Shown piece by piece: positions 1-11,139 of a stretch of DNA of 64,000 nucleotides. Numbering within the stretch: the first letter of the stretch is position 1; every line of letters starts with the position of its first letter. A model generated the notes under the pieces. It made no database searches. It saw nothing but the letters and a program-made list of their open reading frames with translations, and was not told the origin of the DNA. The stretch is from contig NC_134096.1 in the NCBI RefSeq assembly GCF_000715075.1, positions 120,650,698 to 120,714,697 of the forward strand, read 5' to 3'. This DNA comes from Nicotiana tabacum. Taxonomy: Eukaryota; Streptophyta; Magnoliopsida; Solanales; Solanaceae. A program made the translations under genes and the position numbers.

Positions 1-1
1 G

Positions 2-124
2 AGGGGACAGCCGGTCGAGGAGGCGACTTGGGAGACCGAGCAGGATATGCGCAGCCGTTATCCTCATCTTTTCACCACTTCAGGTATGTCTCTATGCTTG
101 TTCGAGGACGAACGTTTGTTTTAA
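2..124 (+). pseudogene. Ty3/gypsy pol, C-terminal end (partial)
   Basis: Reading the second frame from base 2 gives PVEEATWETEQDMRSRYPHLF followed by a short tail and TAA at 122-124. The PVEEATWE and RYPHLF motifs are the usual C-terminal, chromodomain-like end of pol in plant gypsy elements. Only this end is inside the window, so I cannot tell whether the whole gene is intact; the visible 40 codons are open. It is followed within 12 bases by the polypurine tract and LTR, as expected for this family. Confidence 0.8.
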
Positions 125-831
125 GAGGGGGAGGATGTAACGACCCGACAGGTCATTTTGAGAGTAATAACTCTGATCCCCTATTTACTGTTTCCCCGTA
201 CCTTTTTCTGCTTAGGTGACTTGCCAGGATGTTTTGTTTTCGGTTTCAAAGTGTTTTGGGACACTTAGTCCCTAAATGAATGTTTAAGCCTTAGGATTTG
301 GACCGTAGTCAGAACTGTGTGAAGACGACTCAAGAATGGAATTCCGTCGATTCCATTAGCTCCGTTAGGTGATCTTGGGTTTAGGGGCATGTCTGTATTG
401 TGTTTTGGAGGTCCGTATCTCATTAAGGATTGAAATGGCGGAAGTCGAAATTTTGGAGTTTTGGTTCCGGTAGTTGAAATTTTGATATCGAGGTCGGAAT
501 TTGATTCCGGAAGTTGGAGTAGGTCTGTAGTGTTGAATATGACTTGTGTGAAAAATTTGAATTCAATCGGACGTGGTTTGGTTGGTTTCGGCATCAATTG
601 TAGAATGTTGAAGTTTCAAGTTCTTAAGATTTGAATTGGAGGGTGATTCGTGATTTGTAGCATTGTTTGATGTGATTTGAGGGATCGACTAAGTTCTTAT
701 GGTGTTTTAGGATTGGTCGGTATGTTTGGTTGGGGTCCCGGGGGCCTCGGGCGTGTTTCAGATGCTCAACGGGTCATTTTTGACTTAAGGAGTTGGCAAT
801 TTTTGCTGGTGTTCTGCAGCTGGTTTCCTTC

Positions 832-1166
832 ATCGCGATCGCGTGAGAAGGTTCGCGATCGCGTAGGGTAATTGGGAGACCAGCTGGATTATCTCTTTGC
901 GTTCGCCAAGAATGGGATGCGATCGCATAGGTTCGTCAGGTTATGCATCGCGAATGCGTGGTCTAGGCCACGTTCGCGAAGAAGAAATAAGGCAGCAGTG
1001 GAATTGGGTGTTGTTCTTCGCGATTGCGTGAGGACAGTCGCGATCACGTAGGTCTAAGGAACTATTTCATCGCGTTCGCGTGGAGAGTTACGCGTTCGCG
1101 TAGAGTAAAATAATGAGCCAACGAAGTTGTTCTTCGCGATCGCGAGAGTGTTTCCGCGATCGCGAT
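832..1166. repeat. CpG-palindrome cluster in LTR A
   Basis: The segment repeats short palindromes such as CGCGATCGCG and TTCGCGATCGCG, with decayed forms (CGCGATTGCG, CGCGATCACG). It begins about 700 bases from the LTR start. Similar clusters occupy the same relative place in the LTRs of B, D and E. Function is unknown. Confidence 0.8.
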
Positions 1167-2063
1167 TAATGAATCACTCGGCAGTGTTAAAGTCTCCAAA
1201 AATGGGGGTTTGCCCATTTTTATCAAAAACTTGAGTTGGGATCTCAGATTTTGGACGAGGTATTGAGGGATTTTCTGAGATATTGATTGGGTAACGATTC
1301 TTAACTCCTTTATGATTATATTCCACTAATCTATGGTTGATTTCATCATTTAATTTCGGATTTTGGGGTTGAAATTGGGAAATATTTGGAAGAACTTCTT
1401 CAACAAATATTTCGAGTTTTGAAAGGGCATTTGTGGTTGGATTTGAGTAATTTTTATATGGTTAGACTCGTGAGTGAATGGGTGTTCGTATTTTATGACT
1501 TTTACCCGATTCTGAGACGTGGGCCCCACAGGCGATTTTTGAGTTAATTTTAGAATATTTGTTATAATGTTGATTTCATTAATTAGATGAGTCTATTATG
1601 GTTTATTTATGATATGTAATTGCTTTTAGCCAGATATTCGTGGGAAAGGCATTGTGACCGATTGATTAAGCTTGGTTCGAGGTAAGTGGCTTGCCTAACT
1701 TTATGTGGGGGAAATCCCCTTAAGATTTGGAACTATTGTGATATGTGAGTTTCGTGTACGTGAGGTGACGAGTACGTACACATGCTAGTTGTGGAAAACC
1801 CCGATTTTCTTACTGAGCAGCAACATGTTTTCCTTTTATTTTGAGTTATGCCATTTTTATGAGTATTAATCTATTATCATTCTTAATTGAGTTATTCCCA
1901 TTTGCGTTGCTATCCTATTTAGTCTAATACAGCATGTCTACATGTCTTAATTGCCTATGTGAACTCTGTGCAGCATGCTTAGTGAATTTCCTGCTTCTTC
2001 CTTATCTGGTACTTAGTCTAAATCATAAGATTTCGTGATGTAGTTGCATTTCTATTGTTTGCG

Positions 2064-2353
2064 CTGCATATTTACTTTGGGACTACGTAACGGTATTCCG
2101 GGAGATCTCCCTGTATTGCATATTTATTTTGGGACTACGGAACGGTATTCCGAGAGATCCCCCATGCACATTTACTTTGGGACTACGGAACGGTATTCCG
2201 GGAGATCCCCCTGCATATTTACTTTAGGACTACGGACGGTATTCCGGGAGATCCCCCTACACATTTACTTTGGGACTACGGAACGGTATTCCGGGAGATC
2301 CTCCTGCACATTTACTTTGGGACTACGGAACGGTATTCCGGGAGATTCCCCTG
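2064..2353. repeat. Minisatellite, about 47-bp unit, six copies
   Basis: Six tandem copies of a unit containing TTTACTTTGGGACTACGG and AACGGTATTCCGGGAGATC lie in LTR A. The copies differ by a few substitutions and one-base deletions. The open frame running through them (2044-2469) is a by-product of the repeat. Confidence 0.9.
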
Positions 2354-2923
2354 TTGTGTTTCTATGTACTGAGCTGTTACCTTCTATCATTTCATTGTTT
2401 ATAAATTTTCAGCCTTTATTTCATTGCGGTATTACACTTTATATTGTTTTATTATATAATTACCAGTAGGGCCCTAACCTGACCTCGTCACCAACCAACC
2501 GAGGTTAGGCTTGGCACTTACTGGGTACCAATTGTGGTGTACTTATGCTACTCTCTGCACATGTTTTTCGTGTGAAGATCCATGTGCACCTTATCAGCCG
2601 CTCTACCGGTGAGTCGGGATAGCCTTGGAGACTTTAAGGTTTATCTGCCGCGTCCACAGACCTCAGAGTCCCCTTCTACTCTTTCTCATGTCCATTATCT
2701 TATGTATTTTTCCTTGTTAGATTTTGATGTATAGAGAGACTAGATTTTCCCTTCTGTAGTTTGTGATTCACGATGTTCCGAGTTTTGGGATTTGTTGTGT
2801 ATTTTTAAATAGTTGGTTAAATTTATATTTTTATTTTTTTATTCCGCAAAATATTAGGCTTACCTAGTTGTAGAGACTAGGTGCCGTCATGACGTCACAC
2901 AGAGGGGAAATTGGGTCGTGACA

Positions 2924-4269
2924 CAATCGAAGTTGGATAATCGAGGAAAAGGCATGCTAGTGGATTAAATTGGAGCAAGACAAGGTAAGTCTCTTATCTA
3001 ATCTTGTGAGGGAAAAATTACCCCATAGGTAATTAAAGTAATAATTGTTGCTAATTGTGGTGGCTACGTACGCACGAGGTGATGAGAGTCCGTGCGTAGC
3101 TACTATTAATGCTAAAGTCCGGGTAGTTTAGGACTCAAAGCATGAATTACTTGTGTAAATTGTATTCTTTGTTTAATTAATACTATTTGATATCTATACA
3201 TATATATTGTGAATTGTTAGATAAAAATATTAAAGGATAGAAATCTCATATACTTGTGAATTGTTAGATAAAAATATTAAAGAATGGAAATATCATATAC
3301 TTGATTTTCTGTTTAAATTAATTAATTGTTAAGAGAAATCGTTCTTCCTCCCGAATTTATCTTGTAATAAATATACTCTCCTTCCGGAGGTACATAAGAA
3401 AATGTCCTCCTTTCTTGTGGAGCGGGCCAAACGCCTCGGCAGGATAGATACATCTATGGATCGTGTCGCAAGTCCCTCGGCAGTATACACGAAACTCTGG
3501 ATCGGGTCGTACGACCTCGGCAGAAATTGTGCTTAATAATAATAATAATTACACGATACTTGGACAGTTTATTGCAGCTTGTAAAGCTATTTGATAAATT
3601 GAAAATTTATTAAAATTGAATTGCAGCTTGTAAAACTATTTGATAAATTGGAATTTTTATTGAAATTGAAGGATATAATTAATAGATTGGAAATTGTTGC
3701 ATTTGAGGGACTTTTTATTATTATTTCTGCTAATTGAATAAAATTATAGTTAACTCTGTGAATCATGCTGATTTGAATAATTATAATTTATTCCATTTAT
3801 CATTGTTGACCCTTAGTGAGTGTCAAAATCAGCCATCTCGTCTCTACCACTTCGAGATTAGGCTTGATACTTACTGGGTACACGTTGTTTACGTACTCAT
3901 ACTACACTCACCGCACTTTTTGTGCAGGATCTGAGACAGATACTAGTGGAGGACCTATCATCGCTCATCCTCGTTATCCAGGGACATAGTGGTGAGCTGC
4001 TTTTCTGAGCCGTCTTGCAGGTACCAGTGCCTCTTCTTGTATTTTTAATTCTTTCTATTTTCATTTCAGACAATATTTGGAATTTTGTATAATCAACTAG
4101 ATGCGCATACACTTGTGACACCAGGTCTTGGCACACACATTGGTAGAATTTGGTGTCTTATATTTTTCTTGGATTTAAATTTTATCGATATATGTTTAAT
4201 TTATTAGTTGGCTTGCCTAGCTATAGTGTTGAGTGCATCACGACTTATAGGTGAAATTGGGTCGTGACA
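2924..4269 (+). repeat. Terminal part of 3' LTR of gypsy element C
   Basis: LTR sequence of a different family, interrupted on its left by element A, ends GGGTCGTGACA at 4269. It carries the motif TACGCACGAGGTGATGAG, a roughly 50-bp direct duplication (about 3207-3300), repeated CCTCGGCAG units (3433-3525) and the hairpin block (3890-3932). The base after it begins TCGAT, the likely target duplication within LTR B. The rest of the element is off-window. No gene is seen in it. Confidence 0.7.
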
Positions 4270-5258
4270 TCGATAGAAGGCGATTTTTGGAGAGATTCTT
4301 GCATGGGTGTTTGGGGTAAGTGGTTCTTATCCAGTTTTGATTAATTTTCATGATTATGCCTTTGAATCCATCATTTAATTCGAATTTAAATGGAGGAAAA
4401 TCAAGATTTTTGTAAAATCTTCCAAAAATAAAAATTTAAGATTTGGAGGTCGAGTTGTTATTGGAATTAGATAAAATTGGTTGGTTGAACTCGTATCGGA
4501 ATGGGTGTTTGGATTTCATAAAAATTATGACGGGTTCCGAGGGGCAGGCCCCACGTTGAATTTTGTTAACTTTTTGGAATAAAATTTTAAGTCGACGTAT
4601 TATTATCCGAAATTGTTTCCGATGAATATAATTTTAATGTAGTTGTACAATTAATTTGGATAGATTTGAATTGTCCGGAGGTCAATTCAAGCAAGAAGAC
4701 TATTTTGGAATATCGGCCTAACTTCAAAAAGGTAAGTGTCTTGCTTAACCTCGAGTGGGGGAATTACCCCTTAGGCAGTGGGTCTTGTGTGCCATTTGTG
4801 AAATGTGAAAAGCCGTGTACGCGAGGTGACGAGTACGTACTCAAGCTTATATGTGCAAAATATATTAGGTTAAAGTCTTAGGCATATTGTGTAGTAAATT
4901 GGATATTGGTTGGCATTTATTTAATTATTTGTTTGCCATGCTTCAATTCGCATTTATTGAATTTATTTTTGTATGACAATTTGAGGTGATTATTACTTGT
5001 ATAATCATGTGAATTATGTGAATTTGATGATTTGATATTTCTTGGAATTTAATTTCATTATGGATTTTTCCTCTGCAAATAATAAATTAAGCAAGCTTAA
5101 GAAGATGTGTTAATATAATTATCTAAATTTAGATTAATGAAAGCTTTGCTTTATGTTGAATAACTTCTATCTCGGTTGATTATTTTTATTGTGATATACA
5201 CATTGTGTGGAGCCTTCGGCTATTTGTTGTGAAATTGATTTATTTGGTTGTATCTTTG
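4270..5258 (+). repeat. Left LTR of gypsy element B, first visible segment
   Basis: This stretch matches the right LTR of B (about 26055-27038) nearly base for base, including the GGTAAGTG and ACGCGAGGTGACGAG motifs. It begins where element C ends and stops at TATCTTTG, where element D inserts. It continues at 20319. There is no coding sequence. Confidence 0.85.
5254..5258. other. Target-site duplication of element D (left copy)
   Basis: CTTTG precedes TGTCACGACC at 5259 and is repeated at 20319-20323 after the other end of D. The uninterrupted LTR at 27034-27050 shows the empty site with a single CTTTGGAAC. Confidence 0.9.
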
Positions 5259-5948
5259 TGTCACGACCTGAAATTCCCACTGTCGGGACCATGAAGGCGC
5301 CTAATATTTCACTTGCTAGGCAAGCCAACGTTAAAGAATTATTAAACCAGTTCTTCTTCCATTCAGTAAATAATAGCCAATTAGCTAAGGTGAAATATAA
5401 TGAGTGCGCAATAATATATATTAAAAACTGCATTAATTACTACCACCCGGATCTAGAGTCACAATTCACGAGCATTCTAGAATTCACTACAAGTAATAGT
5501 CTGAAAGAAATACAACTGTTTGAATGAAAGAAAACAGTAGAACAGAAAAGATAGGCGGGGACTTCAAGGTCTGTGAACGCTGACAGATCTATCTTGAGTA
5601 TCCGAATAGCGGTCCAATAGCAAAAATCCCGATCAATCCGAGCCGGTACCAAAATCAGCACAGAAAGTGCAGAGTACAGTATCAGTACAACCGACCCTAT
5701 GTACTGGTAAGTGTCGAGCCTAACCTCGACGAAATAGTGACGAGGCTAAGGCAAGGCACGTACAAATCAACCAGTACAATTTAATAGTGTATATACAAAT
5801 AACAGTAATGAAGAGCTAAACAGGAAATATTGGGAGGGGGAAACATGCTGGGGGAAATACGAGATAGGGAACTACAACAGAATGATAACTGGAACAACCA
5901 ATATACTATGAATCAACAGAAACAAATGAATACAGTAAAGGAAAAATG

Positions 5949-6240
5949 CACGGCATCGCCCTTCGTGCTTTTACTCTCAATCTCACCATAAAATCAATAG
6001 AAACGTCACGACATCACCCTACGTGCATTAACTCTCATTTCATTGTACGACATCACCCTTCATGCATTAACACTCACAATATGGCACGACATCACCCTTC
6101 GTGCTTTTACACTCACAATATGGTACGGCATCACCCCTCGTTCTTTTACACTCACAATATGGCACGACATCACCATTCGTGCTTTTACACTCAAAATATG
6201 GCACGGCATCACCCTTCGTGCATTAACACTCTCCCTTACC
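5949..6240. repeat. Minisatellite in left LTR of D, about 39-bp unit
   Basis: Tandem copies of a unit containing GGCACGACATCACCCTTCGT and TTTTACACTCACAATATGG repeat about seven times. Three overlapping open frames here are repeat artefacts. The same array is at 16674-16965 in the right LTR. Confidence 0.9.
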
Positions 6241-7776
6241 ATAATTCAATGCATAAATAACAACAGGGAGATAGAATAAAAAGTACAAGCCTTATTTCAA
6301 TATTTGGTTCCACAATATCAATCTCAACTTTGAAATAAATACTCAACTATCACAGAAAAATCCGTAAATATGATAATAACGGTCAATTTAATAACACTAG
6401 TATAAACACGTAGCAATTAGGCATAGGAAGGAGACAATATAAGAAAAACGGGAGAAATAGGGAAAAACAGGTAAATTGGCGGCGCATAAGTACTCGTCAC
6501 CTCACATATACGCCGCTCACATGAATTTCACATAACAAATAGCCTGAGGTTCCCAATTCCCTCAAGTCAAAGTTAGACACAACACTTACCTCGCTCTGAA
6601 GGCCATTTAATACTCAATCACAACTTTTCCTCTAGAATCCACCTCCAAACCACTCGTATCTATTCAAAAACGACTCAATAACATCAAATATTGCTAAAGG
6701 AATCAATTACATTGCATAAATTTAGATTTCCCAAATTTTCCTCCAAAAAGTCGAAAATCGACCCTGGCCTGCTTGGTCAAACCCGAGGTTCCACTACTAA
6801 AAAATAGCAAATTTTCAACTGATTCGGTCGGAAACTATATTAAAATACATGTTTATTTTTTTTAAAATTTTTGGCTCAAAATTGCGACTGATTCGGTCGC
6901 TCAATTACGCGGAAAATATCGCAAACATATTTTTTATCGTTTGCGACTAAATCAGTCGCAAATATTAAGTGTTGTTTTGTTCCTAAGTTCTTTAACTTGT
7001 TTTTGGTGCAGGAATCCGGCGTTTCATAAGCCCTCCGGTGGTGGTTCGGCAGCAGATTCGTTGATTCATTTTTTAGGTTTTATTTAACATTAATTTAGCA
7101 AAATAGTATGTACAAATTAGCTATATAATTTGAAATATAGTATAGATATATTAGCAATAATATTTGCAATATAATATGTATATAGTGATGTTAAAAATTT
7201 ATTTGTTTAGATTAACTAGCTATTTTTTTTATTGTTTATAGAAATTCTTGTTTATATAAATTCTTGTTTAAAATTTTTGCAATATAATAATTCTTGTTTA
7301 TATAAAAAACAACTAAAGAAATAACTTAAGTGCTAATACTTCGTATTATTTAGGTTATAATAGTTAGAGTTGAAATATATTTTAAAGAGTTAGAATTTAT
7401 ATAGATTCAAGTTATGTTAATTAAGAAATAACTTAAGTGCTAATACTTCTTTGTTTCGGCTTTTCGCTCAAAAATTCTCCTTGCCCTATATATGTGTTAA
7501 TTATATTATTTATTATTGAAACGAAATGAAAAAAATGCAATCAATTAAGTATTAAAGTGCTATCATATGCTAATTTGAAATAAATTAGATAAATTTTTAT
7601 ATTTTAGGACTTTTTTGTTATACAATTATTTAATGTACATTTTAATATTGAAACCACACAAGTATTATAGTAAAATATATAATTAAACTATTTAGATAAC
7701 ATTTGGGAGAATATAACTTAGTAAGTAGTATAAATAAAATAAATATGTCAACTTCTAGTTTTTTTTGTTTGTGTAG

Positions 7777-8031
7777 ATGGCATTTGCGCATCGTAGGTGG
7801 ATGTATAATAGGAATCATCCTAATCGTGTGGGGTTAAGGAATGAATTTAAAGAAGGGATTGTTGGATTTATTACTAAGGCAAGGACACTTGATGATTTTC
7901 GTATTGAAGGAACGATTAGATGCCCTTGTGTGAAATGCAAGTGTGTTAAGTTGGGAGAAGATGTTGTTACATGTCATCTTTTTAAAAAGGGATTTATGGA
8001 AAATTATTATGTCTGGACTGCTCATGGGTAA
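7777..8031 (+). pseudogene. CACTA transposase, N-terminal transposase-associated domain
   Basis: The 84-codon frame has RRWMYNR near its start and CPCVKCKC near residue 50, ending in YVWTAHG. This matches the transposase-associated domain that opens the TNP2-type protein of plant CACTA elements: a W-M-Y motif, then a C-P-C-x-x-C zinc-binding cluster, then W-x-x-H-G. The frame closes at a stop at 8029. The next 200 bases are full of stops, which could be an intron or decay. It cannot act alone. It lies inside a retrotransposon LTR on the opposite strand. Confidence 0.8.
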
Positions 8032-8231
8032 AATCTTGATAGCTTAAATGATGGTGATATTCATAATTTTTTGGTGGTGAGGAGGGTAGTCCCGCAGTGG
8101 ATAATAATGTCGAATATTCTTGATTCAATGACATGATGAGGGGTGCCTTTGAGATGTTCCCGGGAGCTCAATCTGAACCAAATGATGAGGCTACGAAGTT
8201 TTTCAAAGAGTTATAGGAAGCTAGTTGTCCG

Positions 8232-8939
8232 TTGTATGAAGGCTCAATGCATTCCAAGTTGTCTGTTGTTGTTCGATTACTTCAGATTAAGTTGAATAGT
8301 TCTATTTCTCAATCAAGCATGAATTATATCATTGGGCTTATGAATGAACTTAATCAGTGTAACATTGACCTACCCAAAGATTTCTACACAGCAAAACAAT
8401 TAGTTTCCAAGTTGGGTCTTTCATCAGAGAGGATTCATTGGTGTGAGAATGGTTGCATGTTATTCTATAAGGATGATGCATCGCTAGAGAATTGCAAATT
8501 TTGTAACAATCCTCGTTACAAGGATGCCACAAATGATAAAAAGAAGAAGACCCCGGTGAAGGCGATGCACTACTTACCCCTTATACCAAGGTTAAAGAGG
8601 TTGTATGCATCAATGATCTCTGCTCCTCATATGAGATGGCATTATGAGTATAGAAGACCAGATGGTGTTCTATGTCATCCTTCAGATGGAGAAGCATGGA
8701 AGCATTTTGATAGGGTGTTCCCTGACTTTGCTAATGAACCAAGAAATATTAGGTTGAGATTATGCACTGATAGATTTACTCCATTTGCAGTCTCTGCTGC
8801 ACCATATTCATGTTGGCTGGTGTTTGTTACACTGTATAATCTTCCACCTGAGTTATGTATGACAAGTCCATATTTGTTTCTAACTTGTATTGTCCCAGGT
8901 CCACGCAATCCAACAACGTTGATTGATGTTTACATGTAG
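8232..8939 (+). pseudogene. CACTA transposase TNP2-type, middle part
   Basis: The frame encodes the Transposase_21-type core. YDKR-like positions are replaced by ERIHWCENGCMLFYKDD, followed by a cysteine pair (CKFCNNPRY), then MRWHYEY, and RLRLCTDRFTPF, where the aspartate is the likely first catalytic residue. PYNLPP has become LYNLPPELCM, followed by VPGPRNP. A stop in VYM*PLID at 8937 interrupts the frame, which resumes at 8940 in the same register. The region is clearly homologous but broken. Confidence 0.85.
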
Positions 8940-9670
8940 CCTTTAATTGATGAGTTGAAGTTATTGTGTCATCAAGGCGTGGAAACATATGATGTATCAA
9001 CTAAGCAAAACTTCAGATTGCGTGCTGCTTTGATGTGGACTATAAATGATTTTCCTGCTTATGGAATGATGTCCGGGTGGTCAACTGCCGGAAAGTTAGC
9101 TTGCCCAACTTGTATGGAAAATACAAAGGCATTCACTCTGAAACATGGAGGTAAGAACACATGGTTTGACTGTCATCGCCGCTTCTTGCCAATGGATCAT
9201 GAAATCAGGAGAAATACTAGTGCATTTATAAAGAACAAAACTGATTATGATGAGCCACCATCCATCTTGTCTCCAGAAGAAATTTGGAACAGAGTTAGGG
9301 ATCTGCCTAAGGTAACAGAGTATCCCTGGCTAATAAGATACCTGGTTATGGTGTTACACATAACTGGACTAAATAGAGCATATTCTGGGAGTTACCTTAT
9401 TGAAACCACAATCTTCTTCAGCATAATCTTGATGTCATGCATATTGAGAAGAACTTTTTTGACAACTTGTTTAATACTGTGATGGATGTCAACAACAAGA
9501 CAAAGGATAACTTGAAGGCCAGGATGGACTTAAAGGATGACATATTTGAACAACAAGACTCAGAAACCCAAGGCCAGTTTTACCTTCACCATGGAGGAGA
9601 GAAGAGAGATTTGTGATTGGGTTAATAATTTGAGTATGCCTGATGGGTATGCATCAAACTTGTCTAGTCG
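8940..9670 (+). pseudogene. CACTA transposase TNP2-type, C-terminal part (truncated)
   Basis: From PLIDELK onward the frame shows TYDVSTKQNF, RAALMWTINDFPAYG, GWSTAGKLACPTCM and WFDCHRRFLP, all typical of TNP2-type transposases. A frameshift near 9340-9480 precedes the HNLDVMHIEKNFFD-type segment. A further frame at 9537-9660 continues with ICDWVNNLSMPDGYASNL. The protein is cut off there by LTR sequence, so the C-terminus is lost. Several frameshifts and stops make it non-functional. Confidence 0.8.
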
Positions 9671-10098
9671 AAAATCAATTACATTGCATAAATTTAGATT
9701 TCCCATATTTTCCTCCAAAAAGTCAAAAATCGACCTCGGACTCGCTTGGTCAAAACCCGAGGTTCGGACCAAAATCCATTTACCCATTCATCCCCGAGCC
9801 CGTATATATAATTGGTTTTGGAATCCGACCTCAATTTGAGGTCTAAATCCCCAAATTTCCGAAAACCCTAGTTTCTACCCAAACCCCTAATTCTACCATG
9901 AAAACTCTAGATTTTAGGTTGAAAATTTATGAAATGAAATGGGTAATTGAAAGAAAATAGTTTAGAATCACTTACAAACACTTTGGGGAAGAAAATGACT
10001 CTTGAAAATCGCCTCTAACCGTTTGGTTCTTGAAAATGTTGAAGAAATGGCTTAAGTCCCGTTTTGATTCTGTTTTATGCACTGGGCGACAGTGTGCA

Positions 10099-10392
10099 TC
10101 GCGCTCGTGAGGCCACTGCCGCGTTCGCGAAGAGTAGAATTGTCAATCCTTCACGTTCGCGAGACCTCCTTTGTGTTTGTGAAGGCTACTCCCCCTGGCC
10201 TTCGCATTCACGAGACAATGCTTGTGTTCGCGATGAAGGATCACTGACTCTCCCACCACTGTTCGCGTTTGTGAAGGGTAACGCCCCCATCGCTTCGCGT
10301 TCGCGACCAAGCCTTCACATTCGCAAAGAAGAGAATTCCAGCCTGACCAGTTTACTCTTCGCGTTCACGAGAGTACCTTCATGAACGCAAAG
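10099..10392. repeat. CpG-palindrome cluster in left LTR of D
   Basis: Repeated GCGTTCGCGA, TCGCGTTCG and decayed forms such as GCGTTTGTGA and GCATTCACGA are seen. On the element's own strand it lies about 730-1030 bases from the LTR start. The copy in the right LTR is at 19258-19590. Confidence 0.8.
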
Positions 10393-11139
10393 AAGGACAT
10401 GCCACAACACGTGCTGCAACAAAATACCAGATTTTCCCAAGTCAAAAACATCTCGTGGCCTATCCGAAACTCACCCGAGCCCTCGAGGCTCCAAACCAAA
10501 CATGCACGCAAGTCTAAAAATATCATACGAACTTGCTCGCGTGACTAAATCGCCAAAATAACACCTAAAACTACGAATTTAGCACCAAATCAAATGAAAT
10601 CCTCAAGAACACTTTAAAATTCCTATCTTCTCAACTGGACGTCCGAATCACGTCAAATCAACTCCGTTTCTCACCAAATTTCACAGACAAGTCATAAATA
10701 TTATAATGAACCTGTACCGAGATCCGGAACCAAAATATAGACCCGGTACTAACAATGCCAAACATCAATCAATTCTTAAAAACAATTAAATTTTCAGACT
10801 TTTAATTTTCATCAAAAATTCATAACTCGAGCTAGAGATCTCCAAATTCGATTCCGGGTATACGCTCCAGGTCCCATAATTCGATACGGACCCACTGGGA
10901 TTGTCAAAATATGGATCCGAGCCCGTTTACCAAAAATGTTGACTGAAGTCAACTTAACTGAAGTTTTTAGGCAAAAATTCTTATTTTTATCAGTTTTTAA
11001 CATATAAGCCTTCCGGGCCAATACCCGGACTGCGCATGCAAATCGAGGAAGGTAGAAATGAGATTTTAAGACTTAAGAGCATAGAATAGAGTTCTAAAAT
11101 ATAAGATGACCTTTTGGGTCATCACATTCTCCACCTTTA

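Larger units (their letters stand above)
1..2923 (+). mobile_element. Ty3/gypsy element A, 3' part (pol end plus 3' LTR)
   Basis: This is the right end of a plus-strand gypsy retrotransposon; the rest lies left of the window. In order it shows the last 40 codons of pol, a purine-rich polypurine tract (123-135) and a complete 3' LTR that starts TGTAACGACCC and ends GGGTCGTGACA. The base after the LTR begins CAATC, the likely target duplication, but its partner is off-window. The element sits inside the LTR of element C, since related LTR sequence resumes directly at 2924. Confidence 0.85.
136..2923 (+). repeat. 3' LTR of gypsy element A
   Basis: This 2788-bp LTR is bounded by TG...CA. It contains a CpG-palindrome cluster (832-1166), a 47-bp minisatellite (2064-2353), a conserved hairpin block (about 2530-2582) and a terminal stem near 2862-2880. 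The short open frames inside it are chance readings of repeats. No protein-coding gene is present. Confidence 0.85.
6792..9674 (+). mobile_element. CACTA (En/Spm-type) transposon fragment in left LTR of D
   Basis: The left end starts CACTACTAAAAAATAGC. Next come subterminal palindromes of the form GCGACTGATTCGGTCGC, which in CACTA elements are the binding sites of the small transposition protein. A long AT-rich leader and transposase remnants follow (7777-9660). The 3' end is missing: sequence passes directly from transposase codons into LTR sequence near 9674. A roughly 370-bp stretch present in the right-LTR copy (17710-18095) is deleted here. Confidence 0.8.
5259..11126 (-). repeat. 3' LTR of element D (with CACTA insert)
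   Basis: The 5.9-kb LTR runs from TGTCACGACC to GGGTCATCACA on the plus strand. About 2.9 kb of this is CACTA-derived (6792-9674). LTR sequence around 6701-6790 reappears after the insert at 9676-9765. A GCGTTCGCGA-type cluster lies at 10099-10392 and a 39-bp minisatellite at 5949-6240. Confidence 0.85.

Noticed and set aside
2044..2469. 141-codon open frame with a repeated peptide
   Set aside because: It is a reading of the 47-bp minisatellite in LTR A; unit changes break the frame in other copies and no protein family fits.
5946..6240. Possible CRISPR-like array
   Set aside because: Repeats are directly adjacent with no unique spacers, and the genome is a plant nuclear one; it is a minisatellite.
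5946..6279. Three overlapping frames with histidine-rich repeats
   Set aside because: They are produced by the 39-bp tandem repeat in LTR D, open in several frames and on both strands.
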